Shown piece by piece: positions 11,878 through 27,016 of a DNA stretch of 64,000 nucleotides. Position numbers and translations under genes: made by a program. The stretch covers positions 1,984,001-2,048,000 of the forward strand of contig JAALGY010000023.1 in assembly GCA_032358165.1 (NCBI GenBank). The letters run 5' to 3'. A model generated the notes under the pieces. It saw nothing but the letters and a program-made list of their open reading frames with translations, was not told the DNA's origin and did not search any database. This DNA comes from Diplosphaera chodatii (Eukaryota > Chlorophyta > Trebouxiophyceae > Prasiolales > Stichococcaceae). Numbering within the stretch: position 1 is the first letter of the stretch; every line of letters starts with the position of its first letter.

Positions 11878-13740
11878 TCACTTCGTAAGGTCCTTCCAGA
11901 CCAGGGCGCCATCCTGCGATGTGCCGCGCAGCATGGTGACCCGGACAGCGTCGCCAACTGTCACCGTCCCCGAGCTCTGCTGTGTCACCAGGTTGTTCCC
12001 AAAGAACACCGCGTGCTTCCACGACTTGAGGCCTGCATGAATCGCAGCGCTGACCAGGTGTGATGTTGAGCACTTGCACTGATAAGGTTGAACTGCCAGG
12101 AAAGCAGCGTCAACATGCAAAGGCAGCACACCTCCCGCCTCCGCCCAGCCGAGCCCGAGTCCTGTGCGGAAGGTGTGCAGCGTCTCCAGCGGCTCTTTGC
12201 CGACCACAGCGGTCTGCTGGTCCACCGTCGTGAGCTGGATGCAACACACAGACGGTGATGACGAAAGAGAGGTAGAGAGACTCGAGTGGGCATTGTGCGT
12301 GTCAAGGAGAATGTGCCTGGTTGTGTCAGGGCACGCCAGTCGCACACTACCTTGCATCGTGAGCAGGGTTTGATGCCCGCAAAGTCGGCGTCGCCGATGG
12401 TGAGCTGCTGCCAAGCGTCTTCAGCGAAGGGCGCTGCACCAGTCACCACGATGTTCGGCCGGAAACGCTGCATCGGCAGCTCCTCTGGAAGGTGCGTGTT
12501 CAACGCCGCCAGCGATGCCTGTTCAGGATGCATACACACGTCCTCAGCAAACAATCTACTATGTGTTGACATTGCCTTTCACTGCGCTAGCATGCTTGTG
12601 AGGAATCATGCACACCTCTCCACAGAGTAAGTATGGGAAGCCGTCAGAGAACGCCGTCTCATGCGCGGGCGCGAATGCAGGGTCTGTTGGCCTCCGCTTT
12701 GGGTCAGAGCTGGGGTCCCCACTGACTGACTGCCCTATATTTGCAGATCCACAAGCTGAACACGCTTGCACACTGGTGAACATGCCTGACGTCACTGCCA
12801 CGAGGGGCAGCGCTGCAGTGATGACGTGGGTGCAAGGTCGACTGAGAGTCCAATTTACAGTGGTGCACAGGTTTACCTCCGTAGCGCACCAGGCGCACCG
12901 GCTTGCCGAGGTGCGCGGAAAACCATTCAGCGATAGCGTCTCCAGTGTCAACTGCTGGACCGTGCCACTCCCACACGGTGCACTCCTTGTGCTTCGCCGA
13001 GTCAGTTGGTGGATCCAGGGGCACCTGCATGCCCAGGCAAGGACACGGCACGTGTCACGTATGTCCACCCGGGACCCTTGGAGGACCACCAGCAGCACGA
13101 TCATCAGTATGCAGCGTGTTCTGCATCCAGGCGACGCACCTGCAGCACGTTCGCATTGCCAGCGGTGGAGACCCGCATGGTCAAGCCCGCTGGCAGGGCG
13201 TCGCCGGGCTCCGCGTCCAGCGCCTCCTGCGGCAGCTGCACGTCTACCAGTGCCAAGCGTGGCTCCTGCGCTTGGCAGCAGGAGCCTGTCGGTGCTGCTG
13301 TGCCTCTTCGGGGCCGTGTGGATCATGAACAGCATGGCTGCACAGTGACTACACACAGTTCAAGCCAGCTTCCATGCCACCTGACGCTGCGTGATGAACT
13401 TGCCATCCGCCTCGCGCACCACCACCCATTGCCGATCAAACGCAAAGCCTGCATGTTCAGTAAAATGTTCACCAATGTCTGTGTCAGTAGGTCAGCAGCA
13501 GTGCATTTCAGGCTGGCTACAGCTGACGCTCTCTCATGCGTCAAAAGAGCTGCAGGCAAGGGACGCAATTTTCTCACCGGTACGTGTTACATGTGCAGAT
13601 GTGACATTCACTGGCCGGCAGCTTTTTATAGGGTAAAGATGCAGGCTTTGCACCGTGACGGGTTCCGCAGGCATGCTTGCGGGTGCTTTGGGGGCCTCGG
13701 GCAGACCGACGCTGTACGCTTGGGCTGTGTCAAGTCCCAA
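11878..13740 (-). CDS. MOSC-domain molybdenum enzyme, mARC-like
   Basis: Eight exons close in phase: 13578-13740, 13381-13448, 13140-13265, 12877-13024, about 12616-12725, 12351-12518, 12132-12234 and 11878-12032, giving about 346 residues (animal mARC is about 335). The N-terminal MOSC_N barrel starts with VQSLHLYPIKSCRP. The MOSC domain has the signature RPNIVVTGAAPFAEDAW, then IKPCSRCKLTTVDQQT, whose Cys matches the residue that holds molybdenum in mARC. The C-terminus has FFGNNLVTQ..GTVTVGDAV. mARC reduces N-hydroxylated compounds and, in Chlamydomonas, works with cytochrome b5 in nitrite-to-NO chemistry. No strong membrane anchor precedes the barrel, so a short upstream exon may be missing. 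It could also be a generic MOSC protein, but the two-domain layout favours mARC. Confidence 0.9.
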
Positions 13741-13972
13741 GGCAACGATGAAGCATTTGCGAGCTGTGAGAATGTCACGACATGCCTGCGCTGCTTAGCA
13801 TCAGTGCCATGCGACCAACGCTCCAATCGGGGCAGGCCGGAAGCAGCAGGACATCGGCTGGAAGCAGCGGGGCTGCTCGGCGGCTCTTCAACCAGTTCTG
13901 TGTGTAACACGGCCTCTCACCCTCCAGCAAGCGTGCACAGATCGACACCCAGCGTCACTCACACAAGTCACC
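13741..13972. promoter_or_regulatory. short divergent promoter between mARC-like gene and RACK1
   Basis: Only 232 bases separate the two start codons, so both 5' UTRs and core promoters must fit here, unless the mARC-like gene has an unplaced upstream exon. No obvious TATA box is visible. Confidence 0.5.
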
Positions 13973-16335
13973 ATGGCCGAGCAGCTCAGCCTCCGCGTGA
14001 GTTTGCCTCCGATCTCAACAGCCTGATGTTTGCCCATCTCATGTCACAATAGCCCAGACAATGCGTGCGATTGGCTGATGCACGGCGAACCACAGCTTAT
14101 GTGGCCACATGTGCACACACCTGCACTGTCAGAATGCATGCGTGCCGTCATGCCTTCATCTGACATGCTGCATTGCTGTGCCGCAGGGTACCCTCGAGGG
14201 CCACACTGGATGGGTGACCAGGTAAGTCAGGGCTGATCCTGCTGGTGTGTCTGCATGCAACCGGCCTGTATACCTCGTTCCATTCTGATCCCGTTCTTCC
14301 ATTAGTAGTCTGCCAACTGCGCTGCAGCATCGCGACGCCGCTGGACCCCAACAGCGACATCATCCTGTCGTCCTCCCGGTGAGCCGCTGCAACATAAGGC
14401 AGCTGAGTGCGATGTGCATGGACCATATGCAACAGTTCTTGCAGCAGCACGTGCTGAACTGCGCCGGCTTCGTCCAAACCAGGGACAAGACGGTCATTGT
14501 GTGGCACCTGACACGTGAGGAGGGCCAGTACGGCTTTGCACGGCGTGCGCTGCGCGGCCACTCCCACTTTGTGCAGGTCGGTGTGTTGTCTCGACAACCT
14601 CACAGTAACGCAGTGTGTATCAACTGCAGCCTTGGGCACAAGGGACGGCAGCACTGCCGTGCCTGCTGGATCACTCAGCTCATCGGCCTGCTAGGCCCCT
14701 GACGAATGACACACAAAGTGATATGCTTCCACGTGCAACTACTTGATGGCCTGCAGGACGTGGTGATCTCCTCGGACGGGCAGTTTGCACTGTCGGGCTC
14801 CTGGGATGCGACGCTACGGCTGTGGGACCTGAACAGCGGCAACACCACCCGCCGCTTCATCGGCCACGCAAAGGACGTCCTGTCCGTCGCCTTCTCCGTG
14901 GACAACCGGCAGGTGGGCTGCTGCACTACCGACAAAATGTCTGGGTAGCTTCGACATCCTTACCACTTTAGCAGCTTTGACATCCTTACCACTTTGGCAA
15001 CAGAGACTGCCCCTTAGCATCATGCTGCAAAACTCTGACAGCCACCTGCTCACTCCCAGCTTGTATCACGATCATGCAGATTGTGTCGGGCAGCCGCGAC
15101 AAGACGATCAAGCTGTGGAACACGCTGGGCGAGTGCAAGTACACCATCGGCGAGCCGGAGGGGCACACCGAGTGGGTGTCTTGCGTCCGCTTCTCCCCCG
15201 TCACCACCAACCCCATCATCGTGTCCGCCGGCTGGGACAAGCTCGTCAAGGTGCACCCCCGCTGTACCTGTGCCACCCAAGCAGCCGAGCTGAACAGCAC
15301 GCGCACCGTATTCTGTGCAGCAGTAACTCAGTTCTGTCTGGGGCAGATGTCGGCGGCAGTGCTCCCGCTGTTGCTCGTCATGCTCAATGCATCCTCGTCG
15401 CAGGTCTGGAACCTGACGAACTGCAAGCTGCGGGCTGACCTGCGGGGCCACACCGGCTACATCAACACCGTCACCGTGTCCCCCGACGGCTCGCTGTGCG
15501 CGTCCGGCGGCAAGGTGAGCGCGCTGCCGAGGATACTGCTGTCGGACCAGCGCTATGTCACAGCTGCGTCCCAGCTGGGGTTCTTGTCGTGCCAGCAGCA
15601 TTGCGAACACTGTGCTCGGCTGATGTAGCCTGTGGCCTGCAGGACGGCGTGGCGATGCTGTGGGACCTGGCAGAGGGCAAGCGCCTGTACAGCCTGGATG
15701 CTGGCGACATCATCCACGCCCTCACCTTCTCCCCGAACCGCTACTGGCTGTGCGCTGCCACCCAGGTGCGGCGCGGCTTGTTGTTCGGCTGGCAGTGCTG
15801 CCCCTTGTGTTCATCGGAGTTCACCATTTTGCAACATCCCTTGGGTGCGTGCTTACGGAGGGTTTGACTAGTAGTGACTATCAAACTGACTGGGGAGTGG
15901 CTGTCGAGCTGCAGTCCTGCATCAAGATCTGGGACCTGGAGAGCAAGTCGATTGTGGATGAGCTGCGGCCCGAGTTCCAGGTCATGTCGAAGAAGGCCAC
16001 GGTGAGCTGACATGTTCACGAGGCACACGTCCAAGGTACATGTCATTTTCTGATGGTAGAATGAATTGTACAATTAAACATATCAAACATATTTTGGCAG
16101 GCATGTGGCACTGCAAGTGGGTGGCCGTGTGCATGTGCAGGTGCCATACTGCACCTCGGTCGCCTGGTCCGCTGATGGTGCCACCCTGTACACCGGCTAC
16201 ACCGACGGCAAGGTGAGCATCTCGGCATTGCAGCGCACAGTGGAACGAGTGACCTGCCCGTCAGTACACTTTGCTGATGTCCTTTTTTCGTGCGTGCTCC
16301 AGATCCGCGTCTGGAGCGTGGGCCGCACCGTTTGA
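13973..16335 (+). CDS. RACK1: RACK1 / guanine nucleotide-binding protein beta-like protein (Cblp type)
   Basis: Eleven exons: 13973-13996, 14187-14221, 14328-14378, 14483-14576, 14757-14912, 15080-15250, 15404-15514, 15643-15765, 15915-16001, 16141-16212 and 16303-16335. All phases close to give 318 residues, the length of green-algal RACK1. Seven WD repeats are visible with GH and WD pairs, for example [64 protein letters not shown] and TDGKIRVWSVG. The RACK1-specific SRDK motifs that contact the 40S ribosome are intact. RACK1 is a WD40 propeller on the small ribosomal subunit that also scaffolds kinase signalling. The first coding exon is just 24 bases. TGTAA at 16449-16453 is a good polyadenylation signal. 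Confidence 0.98.
14947..14998 (+). repeat. 26-bp tandem duplication in RACK1 intron 5
   Basis: Two adjacent 26-base copies, 14947-14972 and 14973-14998, share the core GACATCCTTACCACTTT and differ at two positions (C/T, A/G). A recent slippage-type duplication inside an intron. Confidence 0.75.
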
Positions 16336-16448
16336 GCACACCCAAGCTTTAGTGCCAGTGGCCAGCATGTGCAGTGCTCAGGCAGCTTCAGGCAGCGTAT
16401 CACCCTTGTAGGCCTGCCCGTTCAGCATTGTGTCTGTGTCATTTGCTT

Positions 16449-16453
16449 TGTAA
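16449..16453 (+). terminator. putative TGTAA polyadenylation signal (RACK1)
   Basis: TGTAA 114 bases after the RACK1 stop codon and well before the next gene's ATG at 16618. Confidence 0.55.
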
Positions 16454-16617
16454 AGCTGGGTGCACCATAGCTCCCAGAGCAGCTGTAGGGGCCCCAGTCG
16501 CCACCCAGTCATCATCACCGTTGTTAGATCTTGCAACATGAAGATCTCCTTCCTTTCCTCGTGCTGCATTGTGCTCACTACCGGCTTGCAGTAGCATTGT
16601 CTACAAAGTCTGCAACG

Positions 16618-17989
16618 ATGGTGCCAGCACGTCGCGTTGCCGTGCTCACGGCGGTCCTGCTGGCCCTGTGCACTGCATCAGACGTCCTGGCACGTGCTCA
16701 AGGTGCAACTGCAGGACGAAGCGCGGCATGTGTCAGTGCAGTCACCAGCACCCATGTTACAGAGTAATGTTTGCAGTGCGATGCAGCTGTGGCATGCAGG
16801 CGATGCAGAGCTGGTGCAGGTGGAGCTCTATGGCGAGGCGCTGTGCCCCTATTGCATGAGGTTCACGACGACGATCGTGGCGCCGCTGTTGAAGCAGGGT
16901 GTCGGCAGCATCTTCAACTTCACATGTGCGCTGCACATGCGAGTGCCACCCTGCTTGTCTTGCAGCATGCACTGCATACGGGTGCATCTCAGCATGGACC
17001 GCATCCATCTGTATGCTGATTGACGTAACGTATGTGTCACCATGCATGTCTCTCGCAGATATCGCGTATGGCAATGCGCTGAACACATCATCGGTGCGGC
17101 GCGCTTCACTTCTCTGCGTGCAATGGCGATGCCATGCATGCAGTAGGTCTCTTTATGCGTTCGGTTGTGGCTTGCAGGGTCCGGTCTGCCAACACGGCGC
17201 TGAGGAGTGCCTCTTCAACCGGGTCATCAACTGTGCCCAGCACTCCAAGCCAGCACAGAACGATTGGCTCCCGTACGTCTCATGTGTCGAGGGCAGCCTG
17301 CAAGGCGACTTTGAGAAGGACGAGGCAGCCGCCAAGAAGTGTGCACAAGACAGTGTTATCAAATATTCCGAAATCGAGGAGTGCGTCAACGGTGCGAATC
17401 ACCTGCAGTCCCTTGTGTCGCTATGTAGTGGTACCGCTATGTAGGGGCACCAGTCACTCCAGCTGGAATCTGCATTGACTAGACATGATGCTTTCACGGC
17501 AGGCAAATTGGGAGACGAACTGGATGTCCTGGCAAAGGCGGCAACAGACAGCCTGACACCAGCCCACAGGCACGATGCACAAATGGATTCTGATGACAAC
17601 ACGCTATCACGGCACAATGCAAGGCTCTCGACAAAACCCATTTCCGTTGCGCAGCTACGTGCCTTGGGTCACGGTGAACTCAGTTCCCCTGGGCGCTGAC
17701 TATGGCGCCTTAAAGTCAGTAATTTGCGCAGCATTTGCCGGAGAGAGGTACGGAAACCATGTGATCAAAATGAGCTCGATGAGCAACACCCCTATCCGAC
17801 CGATCTGCTGTCACATCTGTCCAATAATCATCCTGGTGTCTTGATTATCCTGATGCCCTGACTGAAGTTGTTCACTGTGCGGCCCGCAGGCCTGAAGCTT
17901 GCTTTGCTGTTCCACCAACGATCATTGAAGCCACGCAACTCGGAGATGGCAGGCGGCAAGTCGGAGGTGGCGATGTTACGCTTGTATAG
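16618..17989 (+). CDS. GILT-type thiol reductase (gamma-interferon-inducible lysosomal thiol reductase family)
   Basis: Seven exons: 16618-16702, 16800-16925, 17059-17093, 17178-17391, 17503-17569, 17655-17747 and 17890-17989. The first exon encodes a signal peptide (MVPARRVAVLTAVLLALC). VELYGEALCPYC carries the CxxC active site, FNFTYIAYGNA follows, GPVCQHGAEEC is the family's CQHGxxEC signature, and HSYVPWVTVNS is the conserved C-terminal block. GILT enzymes reduce disulfides in acidic vacuolar or lysosomal compartments or in the secretory path. The intron between 17569 and 17655 must use a GC donor (CACAG|GCACGA) to join the conserved AH and YVPWV blocks in frame. The protein ends shortly after a conserved Cys (RPEACFAVPP). 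TGTAA at 18048-18052 follows the stop. Confidence 0.93.
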
Positions 17990-18292
17990 GCTGTTATGCA
18001 ATGCCAGCTGCTCAATTCAGGCAGTAGTTTGCATTTAGCCTGTGTATTGTAACTGTATCCATCATAAGTGCGTTATTTGCACAGAGACCCCTCTAGCTGC
18101 TTGCTGTCTTTGCGTGCTCACATTATTCACGTGCCTACCAAGGCTGTAATGACCGAAACCACATTATTTCAAGCGCATTCAGTGCAACCAACTTTGCCCG
18201 CAGTCAACCCAATGATGTCAATCTCATAGCAGGCAATCTTTGCCTGTTGATGTGAGCAGTTTGGCATGTTTGCAGCGTCTGATTATTGCCCC
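17990..18292. other. convergent intergenic region, GILT and DDM1 3' ends
   Basis: About 300 bases between the GILT stop (+) and the DDM1 stop (-). TGTAA at 18048-18052 fits the GILT transcript. No TTACA for the DDM1 side was noticed. No gene is seen. Confidence 0.5.
18048..18052 (+). terminator. putative TGTAA polyadenylation signal (GILT)
   Basis: TGTAA about 60 bases after the GILT stop codon. Confidence 0.5.
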
Positions 18293-23060
<4,768 letters not shown>

Positions 23061-24438
23061 GCCGTCACTAGCAGGATGTCAGCGGCCGATTGGGGCCGAG
23101 AGCAACCGTAGCACGGTGGATGCAAGTCAACAATGCTTTAATCCTCTGCATACCACGTTAACACAACCCCCAACAGCATGCACTGCGCGTCACTATGACG
23201 GTTCCTGATACGCCGCCACTCGGTCAGCATGATCCTCACGGCGTTCGCTTGACTCACAGGTGCATGAGTGCATCTATGAACTGACCGAGCATGCATCCGA
23301 TCGCCAGCCAAGTCTCTTGCAACAAGAGCAGCTGCCAGCAGCACTGAGGGAGCTTCATGCTCTGCACCGGCTGATCATGCTCATATGGGTTGCAGTAGAC
23401 GGCAGGCGACTCCAAAGACTTCAGTACATTGCAATTGATCAAAGATGGGGCGCGCGCATGTTTTCGATGACGGTAAGGAGCATAGCACGGTGCATGCGTT
23501 TGAAATCACCAAGCATGCACAGGAGACCACTGCGCATGCAACGCTGGGCTGTTTGCTGGTCGAAGGCACCATGCGTCGCTCCTTGTACCATCATGTGGCC
23601 CACCTTGCTGATGACCGCGGGCAGCTGAGGATCCGCGCCACGCTAAGCCTGCTTGGTGACGCACAGCCGGTCGTCTGATTGCTGGGGTCCACAAGGTGAT
23701 GGGCCGTGTAATTGGAGACTTTTGCTGCCCGGCACGACCTGTCTCTACTCGCTGTAACAAACACAGATTGCACAGCAATTGCCTGCACGCTTGGTCGCTT
23801 TCCACAAGCGACGTCATGTCAACTCTCGCAGGTGAGAATAACCCTGTGCAAAACCCGTCAGAACCTTGATCTTCTATGCCTACAAGCATACACATTGCCT
23901 GATCGTATACTTGAAGTTCAGCGAGCAGAGCATCCTGTGAGCTGCCTGGCAAGCTCCAAGACAATTGAATTGTTGCTGGACTTGAACAAAATCTGGTACA
24001 GAAGCTGGTCTGTGTGTTGATCGAACCACACACTGCCCTAAAACAGCACCAGCTTGCGATCTGTTCCGGCTTGACGGACTGCTGACTGGTGTGCATGCCA
24101 AGAAGGATGTGCTGATATGCGACACGCCTACGGCGGGTCGTAGATGCCCACAGAATCAGCATACGCGCAGGTCAAGCACCCTGAACCGCGCAGGTCAGCT
24201 GCCCAGCTGCATGATCCGCTCATGCACATTCCTGAACAGTGTGCGCCTGACAGGTTGTGCTGCATTGTACATGACGAGCTGGTGTGGTGAAAGGGCCTGA
24301 AACTCGCCATGTCCTATCAAGTACTTCTGCAGTGCTCGCCATGGCGATGTCATGTGACAAGTCACAACTGGGTGCAGGTGTGAGCTCAGCAACGTGTGAC
24401 CTCAGCAGTGGGCGGCACTCAGGTGCTGCTGCAGCACC
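23061..24438. other. divergent intergenic region, about 1.4 kb
   Basis: The largest gap between confident genes in the left half, between the DDM1 start (-) and the V-ATPase subunit C start (+). It must hold both promoters. Short open frames occur on both strands, but none shows a domain, a codon pattern like the neighbours or a clean exon chain. I see no gene here. Confidence 0.45.
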
Positions 24439-26711
24439 ATGCACTGGCTGGTGAGCCTGCCGCTGAACAGCAGCAAGGACGAAGCCTGGCGCACCCTGCA
24501 GCAGATCAGCGCGTGAGCTGACAAGACTTATGCATGCTGATCTCAGCAGATGGTGTGTGATGATAGTGTTAGTCGTTGCCAGCAGTGAGGAAGCTGCTTC
24601 TTGGTGTGCACAAATTGACAACCTGCATCTTCCACCCATGCAGGCACGATGCGCCGCTCAGTGAGAACCACAAGTTCAGCATTCCGGAGCTGCGAGTCGG
24701 CACATTGGACAGCCTGATGGTGCTCAGCGACGACCTGGTCAAGGTCAACTCGCTGCTCGAGTCCGTGGTTAACAAGATCCGGCGGCAGGTGGGCCTCCTG
24801 CGGCCGTGCACCGCTGTTGCGGGCAAAACATGCGCCGATGGTGTGGTGCTGCAGCACCCGCGGCCTTCTCAGCTGTACAGCGCATGCTGGGACGGTTGGA
24901 CGAGGATGGAACCACGATGTGAACGCGCCAGTGCACCGCCCCCGCAGATGTTCGAGCTGGCGGTGGCGACGGACGACAGCGAGGAGGTGCGGGTGGAGGG
25001 CATGCCGCCGGAGACGTACCTGGAGCGCTTCGCCTGGGACGAGGCCAAGTACCCGCCGCGCCGGCCGCTCAGCGAGACGGTGTCCGCCATCACCGACATC
25101 GTGCAGCAGCTGGAGGACGGCCTGAAGGTGGGCGCCCCGCGCCGCAGGGTGGATATCCCGTGTTGCATCGACATGGGAGGGGCTTAGGGGCTGCTACGCC
25201 CCTCCCATGTCGATGCCACTCGGAGGCCGCACAATGGCGGCCATGTGACATAGCAAGCGCAGCAGGGCCACTTAGCCTCAGGCACCAGGGAACCAGAGGA
25301 TGCATGCATCAGCTGACGGGGATGGCTTGATGGCTGCCCAGGTGCGGGTCAGCGAGTACAACCAGCTAAAGGGGCAGCTGGCGGCGCTCAACCGCAGGCG
25401 CACCGGCAACCTCGCGGTGCGCGACCTGGCGGCGCTGGTCGACAAGGAGGACGCGGTGGCGACGGAGAACCTGGTGTCGCTGTTCGTGGTGGTGCCCAAG
25501 ACCAGCAAGGCCGACTGGCTGGGAGGCTACGAGCGGCTGTCGGAGTATGTGGTGCGCAACTGTTCCTGCTGTTTGAAGCCAGCTCCCTAGTCATCTGCGT
25601 CGCCTCTGAAATGCCCCAAAGCAATGGAGGATGCAGCCCAAGATCTCCTCGCCCCTTGTGAGCTGGCCAGCTGCTCTGGGCAGAATCCACTGCATGTGCT
25701 CTCGACTCTGCAGGTGCCACGGTCATCAAAACAGATCACCGAGGACAACGACTACATCCTGTACCGTGTGATCCTTTTCCGACGTGTCTCAGACACCTTC
25801 AAAGCCGCATGCCGCCAGGCTGGCTATCAGGTGTGCTGACTGCCATTTGCACATTGCCCTGGCGCCGAGTCCCCTGCTATATATATATATATATTCTAAT
25901 ATTCATTGTTTTTGCATTTGAATAGGTGCGGGAGTATCAGGTGGATGAGGAGAAGCAGGCGAATGAGGAGGGCGCCAACGCGCAGCTGTCCGACTCCGCC
26001 GCTGACAAGAAGCGGCGCCTGGAGCAGTGGTCCACCACCGCCTACGGCGAGGTCAGTCGGCACTGCCCGGAGACAGCTTCAGATGTGGCCGCATGTGAGA
26101 ACACTACTCACCGACTGTTTGCCGACGTTCAGCTTGATAGTGTCGGATGCCAAACAGCAAGAGTTGCTGCATGCAGGCCTTCAGCGCATGGATACACGTG
26201 TGTGCAATCCGGCTGTTCGTGGAGTCGATCCTGCGGTACGGGCTGCCGCCCCGCTTCCTTGCGGTGCTGATGAAGCCCAACCAGAAGACCGTCACCAAGC
26301 TGCGCAAGGCGCTTGCCAGCACCTTCGGCCAAAAGGGTGCGCTGCCAGGATCAGATTGGGTCCACCCTCACAGCGTCGGTTGCTGAAAAGACTGTGGACA
26401 CACGGTTGCCAAACCCACAGGTCAATCTACAGACTTGATATGATGAGCATACTTGCAACTATCGCCACGTTCGTGGCTATGATGGTGCTGCAGGGGCAGG
26501 GTTCTTCGACAACGACGGCGAGAAGGGCAACTCGGGGCTGCCATCCGAAGGCGACATGTACCCGTAAGCTCCAAGCATCAGCATGTCGGGTCTTGGCAGT
26601 TGTCCTTTTGTACCACCCCGGCACAACCCAATGTGCTGTGCCCGCCTACATGCTTGACGTTCAACTTGTGCTGTGTGCAGGTATGTCAGCTTCACGGTGG
26701 CCATCGACTGA
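24439..26711 (+). CDS. VHA-C: V-type H+-ATPase subunit C
   Basis: Nine exons close in phase: 24439-24512, 24644-24788, 24948-25127, 25342-25551, 25714-25830, 25926-26051, 26177-26336, 26500-26563 and 26681-26711, giving 368 residues (typical 370-390). Diagnostic blocks are [47 protein letters not shown] (the family's LxVR segment), ENDYILYR-like [31 protein letters not shown] and the ending YVSFTVAID. Subunit C sits at the V1-Vo interface and controls reversible assembly of the vacuolar proton pump. It is a single-copy housekeeping gene in most algae. Intron 3 carries a perfect 19-bp hairpin (25165-25216) and intron 5 a TA run (25878-25894). TGTAA at 26753-26757 follows the stop. Confidence 0.97.
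25165..25216. repeat. perfect 19-bp inverted repeat in V-ATPase C intron 3
   Basis: Left arm 25165-25183 (GCATCGACATGGGAGGGGC) and right arm 25198-25216 are exact reverse complements, with a 14-base loop. It lies wholly within intron 25128-25341. Confidence 0.9.
25878..25894. repeat. TA dinucleotide run in intron 5
   Basis: Seventeen bases of alternating T and A within V-ATPase C intron 25831-25925. A simple-sequence tract. Confidence 0.8.
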
Positions 26712-27016
26712 TGTGCACACTTATGTTGCGGCCAGTTGCTGTATTTTGCAACTGTAAAACCAATCACAGTACTCAACATGGCGTGCAAACACTGCAAATG
26801 CTGCAAGTGTTACTGAAACAACAATCTCGCAGAGAGGTACATCTCCCAAGTGTCTTGAACCCAGCAAAAGAAATCTGGTGGCACCCACCTCATCATCTGC
26901 ATGAACGTGCAATTGACTCGGAGTTTGGTACTCCGCATGATGCAACTTCCTGACTTCCACCGCTCCACACATGCCCTCTGGCCACACAACTACAACTCAG
27001 CATCTTTTCATCTTTC
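26712..27016. other. convergent intergenic region
   Basis: About 300 bases between the V-ATPase C stop (+) and the stop of the pTAC5-like gene (-). TGTAA at 26753-26757 serves the plus-strand gene. I looked here for a Cys-rich C-terminal exon of the pTAC5-like gene and found none. Confidence 0.55.
26753..26757 (+). terminator. putative TGTAA polyadenylation signal (V-ATPase C)
   Basis: TGTAA about 42 bases after the stop codon. Confidence 0.5.

Noticed and set aside
23061..24438. A small gene between DDM1 and V-ATPase C
   Set aside because: Frames up to about 218 codons exist, but none has a domain, neighbouring exons in phase or composition like the real genes nearby.
25128..25341. The intron hairpin as a transcription terminator or riboswitch
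   Set aside because: It lies in the middle of a spliced gene whose downstream exons are essential to the protein, so premature termination there makes no sense by default.
25878..25894. TA run at 25,880 as a TATA promoter
   Set aside because: It lies inside an intron of V-ATPase subunit C between two in-phase coding exons; it is simple sequence.
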